A stretch of DNA of 64,000 nt, from NCBI RefSeq assembly GCF_000182645.1, contig NZ_ACQA01000001.1, positions 372,001-436,000 on the forward strand. Direction: 5' to 3'. Positions 17,965-25,785 of the stretch are shown piece by piece; within the stretch, counting starts at the first letter, position 1, and every line of letters begins with the position of its first letter. The notes beneath the pieces were generated by a model that ran no database searches, was not told where the DNA came from, and saw only the letters and a list, made by a program, of their open reading frames with translations. Origin of the DNA: Brucella intermedia LMG 3301 (GTDB taxonomy: Bacteria > Pseudomonadota > Alphaproteobacteria > Rhizobiales > Rhizobiaceae). Position numbers and translations under genes: made by a program.

Positions 17965-18655
17965 AGGTCTTACGCAGGAACTGAAGCAACATATCATTGC
18001 GCCTGATCGTAAGGCGTGGAATGCCGAACGGATCGTCAGTTGGTCTTGCGCGGCGTTTTTCCGTCGTCGTCGCGTTTGTATAACCTGCCGCTTCGACGAT
18101 CTTGCGTGTCGCTGCGTTTTCTCCACCGTAAGGATAGGCGAAAGACGTGACTTCGCTGCCGAGCACGTCCTCGATCCTTGTCCGTGATTGGTGAATCTGC
18201 GCTATGGCGTCCTTTTCGCTCGCGTCCGGAAGGAAGATATGGTCGAGCGTATGCGAACCAACTTCATGCCCGAGCGTTGCCCATTCTCGCAATTCCGCAA
18301 CGCTCATGCAGGTGGCGCGCGCGACGCCGATCTTCTGATCCCAAAGATTGAAACCGCCAATCTGGTTGGCGACGAAATAGTTTGTGGCGGTGAAGCCGAA
18401 CTCCTGCAACACGGGCAGGGCGTTGCGGAAGACGTTCTCGAAACCATCGTCAAAGGTGATGACAGCAACTTTGCCCTGTTTCTTGCCGTAGATGTAGGGC
18501 AGTGCGTCCCGCACCGACAGGCCGCGATAACCCAGCCTTTTCAGCCACGCCATCTGCTGGCGAAAGCGATCCGGATGAACGATCATGCTGCGATAGGGGG
18601 CGCGGTGCGTCGGCGGCACGTCTATCTGGTGATAAAGAAGAATCGGAACGGGCAC
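17954..18655 (-). CDS. Polysaccharide deacetylase family protein (NodB-like)
   Basis: 233 aa. NodB homology motif 1 is VAVITFDDGFENVF (about 62-75), with the two Asp residues needed for catalysis and metal; motif 2 GSHTLDH supplies the metal-binding histidines. A later RLTIRRND segment lies where the last motif is expected. Family members de-N-acetylate or de-O-acetylate cell-surface sugars. No signal peptide is visible (starts MPVPILLYHQIDVPPTHRAPY), so a cytoplasmic action on a lipid-linked or nucleotide sugar is possible. It is last in a four-gene unit, 7 bp after the GT25 gene. Confidence 0.85.
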   Translation of the reverse strand: MPVPILLYHQIDVPPTHRAPYRSMIVHPDRFRQQMAWLKRLGYRGLSVRDALPYIYGKKQGKVAVITFDDGFENVFRNALPVLQEFGFTATNYFVANQIGGFNLWDQKIGVARATCMSVAELREWATLGHEVGSHTLDHIFLPDASEKDAIAQIHQSRTRIEDVLGSEVTSFAYPYGGENAATRKIVEAAGYTNATTTEKRRARPTDDPFGIPRLTIRRNDMLLQFLRKTFTC

Positions 18656-18662
18656 GAGAACC

Positions 18663-19430
18663 TCAAACAGCTGCGCGCGAGCGCGATTTTATCTTCCAGC
18701 GATAGAGCGGGCGCAAGATTTCACGCTTCAGCTTGTCTGGCAGGGAACGCGATTTCTGGATCGTACTGCCGCCCAGCTGCACGGATATTTCTTTCACGCC
18801 GCCCGGAAGGACGGACAGTGGTTTCAGCCCGGTTACCCAGTTCATTTGCGCGGTGGTGTCGACAGGGCGGTCGAAGACTTCGGTTGCCGAGAGCAGCCGT
18901 TGCGCGGCTTCCCGCCCGACAAGCTGCGCCACCATGCCGAGGCCGACCGGCACCGGCTCGATGATGCGTACCCCTTCCGTCGTCAGCACCACCCGGCCGC
19001 TTTCCCGCTCGCGAAAGGGAAAGCGGATAAAACTGTGGGCTTTGAGAAGCTGGCATGAGGCGGAATAGGCTGCGGCAAATTCCGGCGTCAGTTCCACATC
19101 ATCTTCCAGCACCAGGCCTGCGTCCAACCCTTGATCGACAATAGCCTGCCAGGCCTTCCGGTGCGAAAGGAAACAGGCAATTTCATTAGTGCTGAGTTGA
19201 AATGGATAGCGGGGCTTGTGTGCCGACCGCCGATAGACACGGCTGATCGTTTGCGCATCGAGCGTGCGGCCGTCGACAGCGTTGACGACGTCTGTTTCAA
19301 TCGGCAGCTTTCGAATAAGCGCTTCGACCTGGGGCTGGCGGTCGGTGGCGCGCTCCAGATGGATGATGAAAGCCTTGACGGCCCTCTGCGGGCCGTCACT
19401 CGCGGTAATGTCAGGACGCGTTTCGTTCAT
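18663..19430 (-). CDS. Glycosyltransferase family 25 (LPS biosynthesis)
   Basis: 255 aa. GT25 signature: KAFIIHLERATDRQPQVEALIRKLPIETDVVNAVDGRTL at the N-terminus, then STNEIACFLSHRKAWQAIVDQGLDAGLVLEDDVEL with the EDD acidic motif. GT25 enzymes add sugars to lipopolysaccharide core or O-chain in Gram-negatives. In Brucella, family-25 enzymes of the Wad type act on the LPS core, but I cannot assign this one to a specific Wad protein. The basic C-terminus (KIKSRSRAAV) may favour membrane association. It sits between a glycosyltransferase gene and the deacetylase gene on the same strand. Confidence 0.88.
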   Translation of the reverse strand: MNETRPDITASDGPQRAVKAFIIHLERATDRQPQVEALIRKLPIETDVVNAVDGRTLDAQTISRVYRRSAHKPRYPFQLSTNEIACFLSHRKAWQAIVDQGLDAGLVLEDDVELTPEFAAAYSASCQLLKAHSFIRFPFRERESGRVVLTTEGVRIIEPVPVGLGMVAQLVGREAAQRLLSATEVFDRPVDTTAQMNWVTGLKPLSVLPGGVKEISVQLGGSTIQKSRSLPDKLKREILRPLYRWKIKSRSRAAV

Positions 19431-19480
19431 GGTCCCTATTTACCTTGGAACACATGGAAAAGCTCCAGGAATTTTGCAGA

Positions 19481-20182
19481 TCAGACAGGCTGCCAGCCTG
19501 GTTCGACACGATCGGCTTCCGCCCGCCACAGATCCGCGTAGTCGACGTTCTGCCAGTCCTTGAACCACGGCCCGCCGCGCGTGTAATGGACGACTTTCGG
19601 CAGTCCGGTTTCCGGCTTCTCGTTCCAGCCTTCAAGCCAGTTGTAATCCGTCGGCAATGCACCGATTTCATCGTCAGCAGCCCACTGCATACGGTGCAGA
19701 TAGGCCCCGCTTTCGCGGTTGACCAGTTCGGGCGTCAGCTTGCGCGTCGAAGGATGCTCGCAGTTGAACAGCATGCAGGAAGACCAGTTCTTGCGCGGAT
19801 AGCTGGTCTGCACCTTGCCATCCATCTTCACGCTGTCTTTGGGCTGATAATCATGCTGAACGCAATAAACGGCTTTCGAAGGATCGTTATAGGATTGAAG
19901 GCCAGCAATATCGCCGAGGAAAAGGAAGTCGCAATCGCAAAAAAGTGCCCAGCCCTTATAGCCCGCAAGCCATGGCGTGAAAAAACGCGAATAGGTAAAC
20001 TCAGTCGACGCCAGCGGGTCGACTTCTCGCGTGTAGGCTCCCTGTTCCACAAGATCCTGCAGCTTGATCGGCACGATTTCCAACGGAATAGAAGAATGTT
20101 TCAACGCCGATGCTTTGGCGACGTCGTATGCGATGGGCTCGCGAGAATCCCACCCGATGAAAATGCGCAACGGTTCACTCAT
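19481..20182 (-). CDS. Glycosyltransferase-like protein with DxD motif
   Basis: 233 aa. Starts LRIFIGWDSREPIAYDVAKASALKHS, with a nucleotide-sugar fold like that of GT8-type enzymes, and has the DxD motif in GWALFCDCDFLFLGDI. The C-terminus carries LPKVVHYTRGGPWFKDW, a common acceptor/metal region in this family (HYT..GPW). No signal peptide. It lies 50 bp from the GT25 gene in the same direction, so a shared transcript is likely. Sugar donor and acceptor are unknown. Similar proteins are widespread in Rhizobiales surface-polysaccharide loci. Confidence 0.8.
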   Translation of the reverse strand: MSEPLRIFIGWDSREPIAYDVAKASALKHSSIPLEIVPIKLQDLVEQGAYTREVDPLASTEFTYSRFFTPWLAGYKGWALFCDCDFLFLGDIAGLQSYNDPSKAVYCVQHDYQPKDSVKMDGKVQTSYPRKNWSSCMLFNCEHPSTRKLTPELVNRESGAYLHRMQWAADDEIGALPTDYNWLEGWNEKPETGLPKVVHYTRGGPWFKDWQNVDYADLWRAEADRVEPGWQPV

Positions 20183-20257
20183 TCATATGCTCCTTTAAAG
20201 CGATTGCCTCGTGATCGTTCTCACGCCTTCTGCCGAAAATTATAGGTATGTGCAGCG

Positions 20258-20872
20258 TCATTGAATAAGGCTGATACGCCCGGACTTTACCTTTTGCTCA
20301 ACCCAGCTGCGCTCATCCCCCCAGGTGTGACGTTTCCATCCTTCCCAGGTGAAGCCGCAGATTTTCACGTCCCAGCTTTCCTGCGGGCACTTTTCGAGCA
20401 TGTACCAGATGCCAAAAAAACCAGTACTTGGAAAGACTTTGCTTATGTTCTCTTCGGTTACGCCCAGCTCTTTGCACCCGGCCAGATAGAACTGGGGCGG
20501 CATGATCCGGATTTCCTTGCCGGCAGAACCGACAACCTCAATGGTCTGCATGGTCCAGTCACCGCGCCGTCCCTTGAGACGGGAAAGGAAATTCGGGCGG
20601 GGGTGGTATTTGCGGATGATGCTGGGATGATAGGCCAGCATCACTTCCTTGGCCGCCTTGAAGGTCGGTGTCTGTACGAAGCCGGGATCGCGCAGACGCC
20701 GCTGCATGGGCTTGCTGGAGGTTGCCAGCATCAGGAGATCCGTCCGGGTGCCACTCATGCCGATTGATTGTTTGGGTTCATTGAAACGGACAACAAAATC
20801 CGCTGCATCCACTTCGGCAGAAAGATCGCGCGGCAAAGGCGCGTTGCCGACGATGATCAAGGTCTTTTTCAT
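20258..20872 (-). CDS. GT29-like (sialyltransferase-fold) protein
   Basis: 204 aa from the ATG at 20872 (MKKTLIIVGNAPLPRDLSAEVDAADFVVRFNEPK). The N-terminal pattern (glycine-asparagine loop, then DFVVRFNEP) and VFPSTGFFGIWYMLEKCP with ICGFTWEGWKRH resemble family 29 glycosyltransferases, which in bacteria are often mis-annotated as urease accessory proteins. An upstream TTG at 20881 is also possible; GGAG lies 3 nt before the chosen ATG. It is the first gene of the minus-strand glycan unit. Which sugar is moved cannot be told; sialic acid itself need not be involved. Confidence 0.7.
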   Translation of the reverse strand: MKKTLIIVGNAPLPRDLSAEVDAADFVVRFNEPKQSIGMSGTRTDLLMLATSSKPMQRRLRDPGFVQTPTFKAAKEVMLAYHPSIIRKYHPRPNFLSRLKGRRGDWTMQTIEVVGSAGKEIRIMPPQFYLAGCKELGVTEENISKVFPSTGFFGIWYMLEKCPQESWDVKICGFTWEGWKRHTWGDERSWVEQKVKSGRISLIQ

Positions 20873-21111
20873 GCACTCCAACTCAAAATAGAACGAACCA
20901 CGGCCGACTGTGAAATAGCGGGCATCTCTAAAACCAGAATTACATAATGAATGCGATATTTGGAGACTATTTCTCGGAAGAAATTGAAATCCGGTGGAAA
21001 TGCTGGGATTTCGCTGCGATCACGGCTGCCATGCAGGAAATGCACTTCTCAAACGGCACAGGAAGGCGGAAGCTCACACTCGGGAGGAAGATAAAAAAAG
21101 GGGATACCACA

Positions 21112-21258
21112 ATGAATCTTCGTACCCACTTCCATCGCTGGATGCAATATCGCGAAAACGTTCGCGAACTCAGCGGCTGCACAGACCGCGAGCTTTCCGA
21201 TCTGGGGCTTTCCCGTACAGATATTCATCGCGTTGCTCGCGAAGCCGCTTTCGCGTGA
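21112..21258 (+). CDS. DUF1127 (YjiS-like) micro-protein
   Basis: 48 aa, basic: begins MNLRTHFHRWMQYRENVRELSGCTDRELSDLGLSR and ends in DIHRVAREAAFA. The core RELSGCTDRELSDLGLSRTDI is the DUF1127 signature. Small arginine-rich DUF1127 proteins in alphaproteobacteria have been linked to RNA turnover and phosphate homeostasis and can be co-transcribed with small RNAs. The ATG at 21112 gives the family length; the longer ORF from 20947 does not. A 9-bp hairpin (21264-21272 / 21290-21298) follows immediately but lacks a T run. Confidence 0.85.
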   Translation: MNLRTHFHRWMQYRENVRELSGCTDRELSDLGLSRTDIHRVAREAAFA

Positions 21259-21263
21259 ACAAG

Positions 21264-21298
21264 TCAGGGTCGTTGTTCTTTTGGAAACGCGACCCTGA
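21264..21298 (+). terminator. Hairpin after DUF1127 gene
   Basis: TCAGGGTCG (21264-21272) pairs with CGACCCTGA (21290-21298), 5 bp after the stop. No T tract follows, so it may stabilise or process the mRNA end rather than terminate it. Confidence 0.4.
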
Positions 21299-21324
21299 AC
21301 CGATCCGCAGGAAACCTCCAAAAC

Positions 21325-21513
21325 CTACACATCGCCCGGTTTCTTGAAACGGATGTGAATGTTGTCGCTTGCGAGGTCGAAGCCAGCATAGTTACGCTGA
21401 AAGGCAATGAGCGCATCGTTGACGCCCTTTGAATAATCGTCTTCCTGCACGTCGATATGGTGCCGGTAAAGTATCCTGTCGTCCTTATAGAATATAACCT
21501 GACCTTCCATCAT
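21325..21513 (-). CDS. Small hypothetical protein
   Basis: 62 aa, MMEGQVIFYKDDRILYRHHI and a C-terminal NIHIRFKKPGDV; charged, no membrane segment or signal peptide, likely a small beta-rich cytosolic protein. Support for it being real: a strong AAGGAGG directly upstream of the start, a balanced composition, and a small intergenic slot between DUF1127 and the LysR gene with no other candidate. Function and family are not recognised. Confidence 0.55.
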   Translation of the reverse strand: MMEGQVIFYKDDRILYRHHIDVQEDDYSKGVNDALIAFQRNYAGFDLASDNIHIRFKKPGDV

Positions 21514-21685
21514 AGCCTCCTTCTGATGACGCGCAGAGCAGAAATCCGTCGGCGGTTTCAGGCGTCATGCGCTTTGAAACGGGTGGGTAGAGCAATATTC
21601 TACACACGGGCCTATGGCTGAAGTGGTGCCGAAGGCACTTATCCAGTCGGTATGTCTATTTGAGATAGGCGATATGACGGGTGTT

Positions 21686-22576
21686 TCAAGATGATGCAGC
21701 GCCGGTTCGGGCTTTGCTGAGCTCGAGCCATGCACGAGCCGCGTGAGACAGGAATGCACCTTTCCGCCAGATCAACGCCAGATGCCAGCTCACGTCCGCG
21801 CCTTTGATCTTGTGAATGCGCACGCCGGGGTGATGCCGCTGTTCCGCGATCATTTTCGGCAGAAAGCCGATCCCCATGCCCGCTGCCACCAGTTCCACGA
21901 TGAAGTCGATCTGGCTGGAACGGACCGCCACGTTCGGAGAGAACCCATGCGAACGACATGCATCGAGGATGATATGATTGAGGGCAAAGCCGCTCTCGAA
22001 AAGAATGAAAGGCAGGCTGGCGATATCGCGCAGCGAAACGCCGTCGTCCTGCGCCTTCGCGTGATCGGCGGGGAGCAGCGCCACAACCGGTTCGCATCGC
22101 ACATCCTGCCATTCGAAACTGTCTCCAACCGGCAGAAGCGAAGCCGCGAGTTCCACATCGCCCGCCAGCAGCAGTTCCTCCAGCCTTCTGCTGCCGTGCT
22201 CGACCAGTTGAATGTCGATCTGCGGATAAAGCTTCGTATAGGCTGCGAAAACGGGCGCAAAAAGCACGCTGGAGCCAATGGGCGGCAGCCCGAGCCTCAG
22301 GAGGCCGCGCTTGAGGCCGCGCAATTCATTGAGTTCGGCCAACATGTCGTCCTTTTCCGCCAGCATCGCGAGCGCGCGACGGAAGACGATCTCGCCCGCC
22401 GCAGTGAGCCGCGAGGGCGAAACTTCACGATCAAGCAGGACCAGTCCCAATTCGTCTTCAAGCTGCCTGACCGCTTTGCTGACGGTCGATTGGGTCGCGT
22501 TGATAGCTTTTGCGGCAGCGGAAAAGCCGCCCTGCCGCACCACTTCGACAAAAGCCTGAAAGCTGCGCAAATTCAT
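21686..22576 (-). CDS. LysR-family regulator of the divergent lrgAB genes
   Basis: 296 aa. LysR HTH at residues 1-60 (MNLRSFQAFVEVVRQGGFSAAAKAINATQSTVSKAVRQLEDELGLVLLDR), then a substrate-binding domain. It is divergent from lrgA/lrgB, as CidR is from cidABC in firmicutes, and two ATTC-N7-GAAT half-dyads lie in the intergenic region. CidR-like proteins respond to acetate or acidic end-products, but the effector here is unknown. The region 21514-21685 holds no gene. Confidence 0.88.
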   Translation of the reverse strand: MNLRSFQAFVEVVRQGGFSAAAKAINATQSTVSKAVRQLEDELGLVLLDREVSPSRLTAAGEIVFRRALAMLAEKDDMLAELNELRGLKRGLLRLGLPPIGSSVLFAPVFAAYTKLYPQIDIQLVEHGSRRLEELLLAGDVELAASLLPVGDSFEWQDVRCEPVVALLPADHAKAQDDGVSLRDIASLPFILFESGFALNHIILDACRSHGFSPNVAVRSSQIDFIVELVAAGMGIGFLPKMIAEQRHHPGVRIHKIKGADVSWHLALIWRKGAFLSHAARAWLELSKARTGAASS

Positions 22577-22582
22577 GAGCCA

Positions 22583-22628
22583 TTCTATTACGGAATAGCT
22601 GCAATGAAATCAATTCATTTCTAGAATA
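22583..22628. promoter_or_regulatory. Pair of LysR-type boxes between regulator and lrgA
   Basis: Two 15-bp sites of the form ATTC-N7-GAAT: ATTCTATTACGGAAT (22583-22597) and ATTCATTTCTAGAAT (22614-22628), centres 31 bp apart, about three helical turns. Each matches the T-N11-A dyad of LysR-type regulators. The first site lies 7 bp from the regulator start codon, so autoregulation is likely. Confidence 0.6.
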
Positions 22629-22684
22629 GCGCCTCCCAGCCTATATTCATCGATGAAAATGCCTCGGTTCCTATTGGAAAGCAC

Positions 22685-23092
22685 ATGAACGCCCACAGCC
22701 TCCTGATCCGGTTTCGTTACGCATTGCATCACAGCCGCCTGATGCAGATTGCGACGCTGGTTGGCTTCTGGCTGGCGGGTGAGTTCTTCGTTCGCCTGGT
22801 CGGCCTCCCGCTTCCTGGTGGCATTGTCGGCATGGCGCTGGTGCTGGCTCTCCTTCTGAGCGGGCGCATCAGCCTCTTCAGCATGAAGCGCGGGGCGGAG
22901 TGGTTCCTCGCGGAGATGCTGCTCTTTTTCGTTCCTGCGGTTCTTGCGGTCCTCGAGCATCAGGAATTGATAGGCCTGCTCGGCCTCAAGATCATGGCCG
23001 TGATTTTGCTGGGCACATTGACGGTGATGAGCGTCACCGCATTGACGGTGGACCTCTGCTACCGGTGGAGCCTGCGTTATGTCGCTAAGTAA
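22685..23092 (+). CDS. CidA/LrgA family holin-like protein
   Basis: 135 aa with four hydrophobic segments. Conserved features are the PLPGGIVGMALVLALLLSG segment and LAEMLLFFVPAVLAVLEHQELIG, the family signature. LrgA-like proteins oligomerise in the inner membrane and, with LrgB, influence murein hydrolase activity, cell lysis or the transport of small metabolites such as pyruvate; which applies here is unknown. The ATG at 22685 follows a weak GGAAA site. It overlaps lrgB by 14 bp, so the two are translationally coupled. Confidence 0.9.
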   Translation: MNAHSLLIRFRYALHHSRLMQIATLVGFWLAGEFFVRLVGLPLPGGIVGMALVLALLLSGRISLFSMKRGAEWFLAEMLLFFVPAVLAVLEHQELIGLLGLKIMAVILLGTLTVMSVTALTVDLCYRWSLRYVAK

Positions 23093-23774
23093 CCCGCTTG
23101 TAGCGACGCTTTTCTGGTCCGCCGCAACGATCCTGCTTTATCTCGCCGCCAAGCGCGTCTATCGCCGTTTTCCCCTGTGGTGGCTGACGCCGCTGGCCGT
23201 CACCCCCCTGTTGCTGATGGCGCTCGTTATCGGGCTCAACCAGAACTATCGCGGGTATTTCAGCGCCACCCACTGGCTGGTCGCGCTGTTGGGACCTGCA
23301 ACCGTTGCCTTTGCAATCCCGATCTATCAGCAGCGTGCCACGATCCGCCGCTATTGGCCGGTGCTTCTGGCAGGGGTGGTGGTGGGAAGTTCGTCGGCAA
23401 TGGCTTCCGCATGGGGGCTGGCACATCTGTTGGGACTCAACGAAGCTATCAGCCTCAGCCTGATGCCCCGCTCGATGAGTACGCCATTTGCGATGACGGT
23501 TTCCGGCGACATTGGCGGCACGCCGGATCTGACTGCCATCTTTGTGGTGCTCACCGGCGTGTTTGGCGCGGCGATGGGCGAAGTTATGCTCAACTGGCTG
23601 CCCATCCGCTCGGCGCTGGCACGCGGAGCCCTTTTCGGCATGGGCGCCCACGGCGCCGGTGTCGCGAAGGCGCATCAGATCGGCAGTGAGGAAGGTTCCA
23701 TTGCCGGGCTGGTCATGGTGCTTGTAGGACTGGTGAATGTGCTGGCCGCGCCTCTGATCGCTCACTTTCTATAA
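23079..23774 (+). CDS. LrgB/CidB family membrane protein
   Basis: 231 aa, about six to seven membrane helices. Typical LrgB segments: YFSATHWLVALLGPATVAFAIPIYQQRATIRRYWPVLLAGVVVGSSSAM, the SLMPRSMSTPFAMTVSGDIGGTPDLTAIFVVLTGVFGA core, and the GAHGAGVAKAHQIGSEEGSIAGLVMVLVGL C-terminal region. Works with LrgA. The start ATG lies inside the end of lrgA. A terminator is not evident directly downstream; the small RNA locus follows. Confidence 0.92.
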   Translation: MSLSNPLVATLFWSAATILLYLAAKRVYRRFPLWWLTPLAVTPLLLMALVIGLNQNYRGYFSATHWLVALLGPATVAFAIPIYQQRATIRRYWPVLLAGVVVGSSSAMASAWGLAHLLGLNEAISLSLMPRSMSTPFAMTVSGDIGGTPDLTAIFVVLTGVFGAAMGEVMLNWLPIRSALARGALFGMGAHGAGVAKAHQIGSEEGSIAGLVMVLVGLVNVLAAPLIAHFL

Positions 23775-23828
23775 ACGCCCGGAAACCGGTGTCTTATGTG
23801 CGTGGGCACTTTCATGAAAACAATTGGT

Positions 23829-23870
23829 TAGAGTGGTTTTGAACGGACCTGTGAAAACAGAACCGCTCCA
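23829..23870. repeat. AGAGTGGTTTTGA palindromic repeat
   Basis: AGAGTGGTTTTGA near 23830 pairs imperfectly with CAGAACCGCTC near 23868, giving a roughly 40-nt dispersed palindrome. Comparable AGAGCGG elements occur in Rhizobiales intergenic regions. Confidence 0.4.
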
Positions 23871-23936
23871 GGGGCCTTGCCTTTTTCTTGAGCGTCAACG
23901 TCTTTGCATAACTGATATGCATTAATGGTCGTTGCT

Positions 23937-24077
23937 GCTGAGGGAGGTGCCGGGTAAACATCTCTTCATCGAGTTCACTCCTCCTCCCAGAACTCGATAA
24001 GGAATACGGCACTCCTCCTCCCAAGCCGTATTCAAGATCAGGCCGCGCATCCTCCTCCCGCGCGGCCTTTTTCTTTT
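23937..24077 (+). ncRNA. Three-hairpin sRNA with CUCCUCCC loops (alpha-r14/cuckoo-like)
   Basis: Three stem-loops in tandem: ATCGAGTTC/GAACTCGAT (23968-23976 with 23990-23998), GAATACGGC/GCCGTATTC (24002-24010 with 24025-24033), and GGCCGCGC/GCGCGGCC (24041-24048 with 24060-24067), the last followed by T tracts as terminator. Each loop carries CTCCTCCC, complementary to Shine-Dalgarno sequences. GGGAGG at 23942-23947 upstream could pair with a loop. The design matches what is described for alphaproteobacterial alpha-r14 (NfeR-like) and cuckoo (CcsR-like) RNAs, which silence mRNAs by masking ribosome sites. The 5' end and promoter are not certain, so the start given is approximate. Confidence 0.75.
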
Positions 24078-24193
24078 TCAGCTTCCCCTATTTGTTCTGA
24101 TGCGTTGACAATGCGTAACCGCGCAAGCCCATAGGCAAGCCGCGGCCTCTACTCTATTTCTGGTCCAGGTTCTGAAATTGGGAAGAAGCGTCC

Positions 24194-25747
24194 ATGACAA
24201 GCGGCATCCACCACATCACCCTCATCACCAGAAAAGTGCAGGCGAACGTCGATTTCTACGTCGGCTTTCTGGGGCTGCGCATCGTCAAGCAGACAGGTGG
24301 ATTCGAGGATGCCGAGCAGCTCCACCTGTTCTACGGGGATCGTACCGGCACACCCGGATCGCTGGTCACGTTTCTGGTTTGGGAGGATGGCTCCCGGGGG
24401 CGCGTCGGTCACGGACAGGTTGGCGAGATTGCACTGGCTATAGATCGAACTGCCATCGGTTTCTGGCTGGAACGCGCGCTGCGCTATCATGTGCCGTCCG
24501 AAGGGCCGGTGCAGGAATTCGGCGAACCGGTCTTGCGCCTGCGCGATCCTGACGGAGTGATCGTGAAGCTGGTCGGCTGCGATCTTGCGGCCAATGATGC
24601 CTGGGAAAGCGAGGGCATACCGGCCGCTTTCGCGGTCAGGCGCTTGCGGGCCGCGACCGTCCTGTCCGAAACCCCGGAGCAGACTGCCCGTTTCATCGAG
24701 CGTCATTTCGGTTTCCGATCCGTGGCGAAAGAAGGCACGATAGAGCGTCTCTTGTCGGATTCGGGCGACGCCATCGATGTGCGCGACGCAGGCGGCTTCT
24801 GGCCGGGCATTCCGGGTACGGGCATCGCCGACCATGTTGCTTTTCGTGCCGCTGACGCGGGTGAAGTGGAAAGGGCGAAGAAGGAGCTTTCAAAGCTCAA
24901 TTCCAGTGCCGTCAATGTGCACGACCGCAAATATTTCACTTCGCTCTATGTGCGCGAACCGGCCGGAACGCTGTTCGAATTTGCAACCGATGCGCCGGGC
25001 TTCACGATAGACGAGCCGGTTGAAGAACTGGGGAAATTTCTGTTCGTGCCGCCGGGCAATGAGGAAAAGGCGGATGCGATCCGGGTACGGATGCCGCAAT
25101 TCGCTCTGCCGGGCGAGGAGCGAGTGATCTACCGCGACCTGCCTTTCATTCACCGGATACACCAGCCGGAAGATGCCGATGGCAGCACGCTGGTGCTCCT
25201 GCACGGCACTGGCGGAAACGAAAATGACCTGATGCCCTTCGCCCGTAAGGTGGCGCCGCGCGCAACCCTTCTAGGCGTGCGTGGACGCAGCACGGAAGAG
25301 GGTATCCAGCGCTGGTTCCGCCGCTTTGACCTCAAGCGGTTCGATCAGGCCGACATCCGGTTTGAAGCCGAAGCATTCCAGGCTTTCGTGGAGGGAGCCG
25401 TTGCTGCCTATGGCATCGATCCGGGCCGGACGGCATTCATCGGGAACTCCAACGGCGCCAATCTGCTGGCCGCATTCATGCGCCTGCATCCGCACGTGGT
25501 TCGCACGGCGATCCTTCTGCGCGGGCAGGAAGTTCTGGAAGAACAGCCCGAAGGGGCGGATTTGTCCGATGCTTCGGTGCTTCTGATGAAAGGTGCTTCC
25601 GATCCTTTTGGCGACGAGGCCGGAACGCTGGAAAAAGTCCTGCGAGAAGATGGAGCGGCGCTTGCCGTCAGCACGGTTGCAGCGGGCCATGCGCTCATCG
25701 ATGAAGATATCCGCATCGCAAGCGACTGGCTTCGAGACAAGATATAA
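24194..25747 (+). CDS. Ring-cleaving dioxygenase (MhqO-like) fused to MhqD-like esterase
   Basis: 517 aa in two units. Residues 1-300 are a two-module VOC/glyoxalase-fold extradiol dioxygenase with probable metal ligands His7 (GIHHITL), His214 (IADHVAF) and Glu262 (GTLFEFATD). Residues about 310-517 form an alpha/beta hydrolase of the carboxylesterase/dienelactone type: HGTGGNE (337-343), GNSNG with Ser419, SDPFGDE with Asp470, and His499 in GHAL. Firmicutes encode these activities as separate proteins, MhqO and MhqD, in hydroquinone/quinone detoxification. It is convergent with a stand-alone paralogue. Substrate here is inferred, not known. Confidence 0.85.
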   Translation: MTSGIHHITLITRKVQANVDFYVGFLGLRIVKQTGGFEDAEQLHLFYGDRTGTPGSLVTFLVWEDGSRGRVGHGQVGEIALAIDRTAIGFWLERALRYHVPSEGPVQEFGEPVLRLRDPDGVIVKLVGCDLAANDAWESEGIPAAFAVRRLRAATVLSETPEQTARFIERHFGFRSVAKEGTIERLLSDSGDAIDVRDAGGFWPGIPGTGIADHVAFRAADAGEVERAKKELSKLNSSAVNVHDRKYFTSLYVREPAGTLFEFATDAPGFTIDEPVEELGKFLFVPPGNEEKADAIRVRMPQFALPGEERVIYRDLPFIHRIHQPEDADGSTLVLLHGTGGNENDLMPFARKVAPRATLLGVRGRSTEEGIQRWFRRFDLKRFDQADIRFEAEAFQAFVEGAVAAYGIDPGRTAFIGNSNGANLLAAFMRLHPHVVRTAILLRGQEVLEEQPEGADLSDASVLLMKGASDPFGDEAGTLEKVLREDGAALAVSTVAAGHALIDEDIRIASDWLRDKI

Positions 25748-25750
25748 GTA

Positions 25751-25782
25751 AAAGGGCTGCGGAGAGTTCCGCAGCCCTTTTT
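25751..25782. terminator. Bidirectional terminator between convergent dioxygenase genes
   Basis: Perfect 13-bp stem AAAGGGCTGCGGA / TCCGCAGCCCTTT with a GAGT loop (25764-25767), T-rich after and A-rich before. Confidence 0.85.
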
Positions 25783-25785
25783 ATA

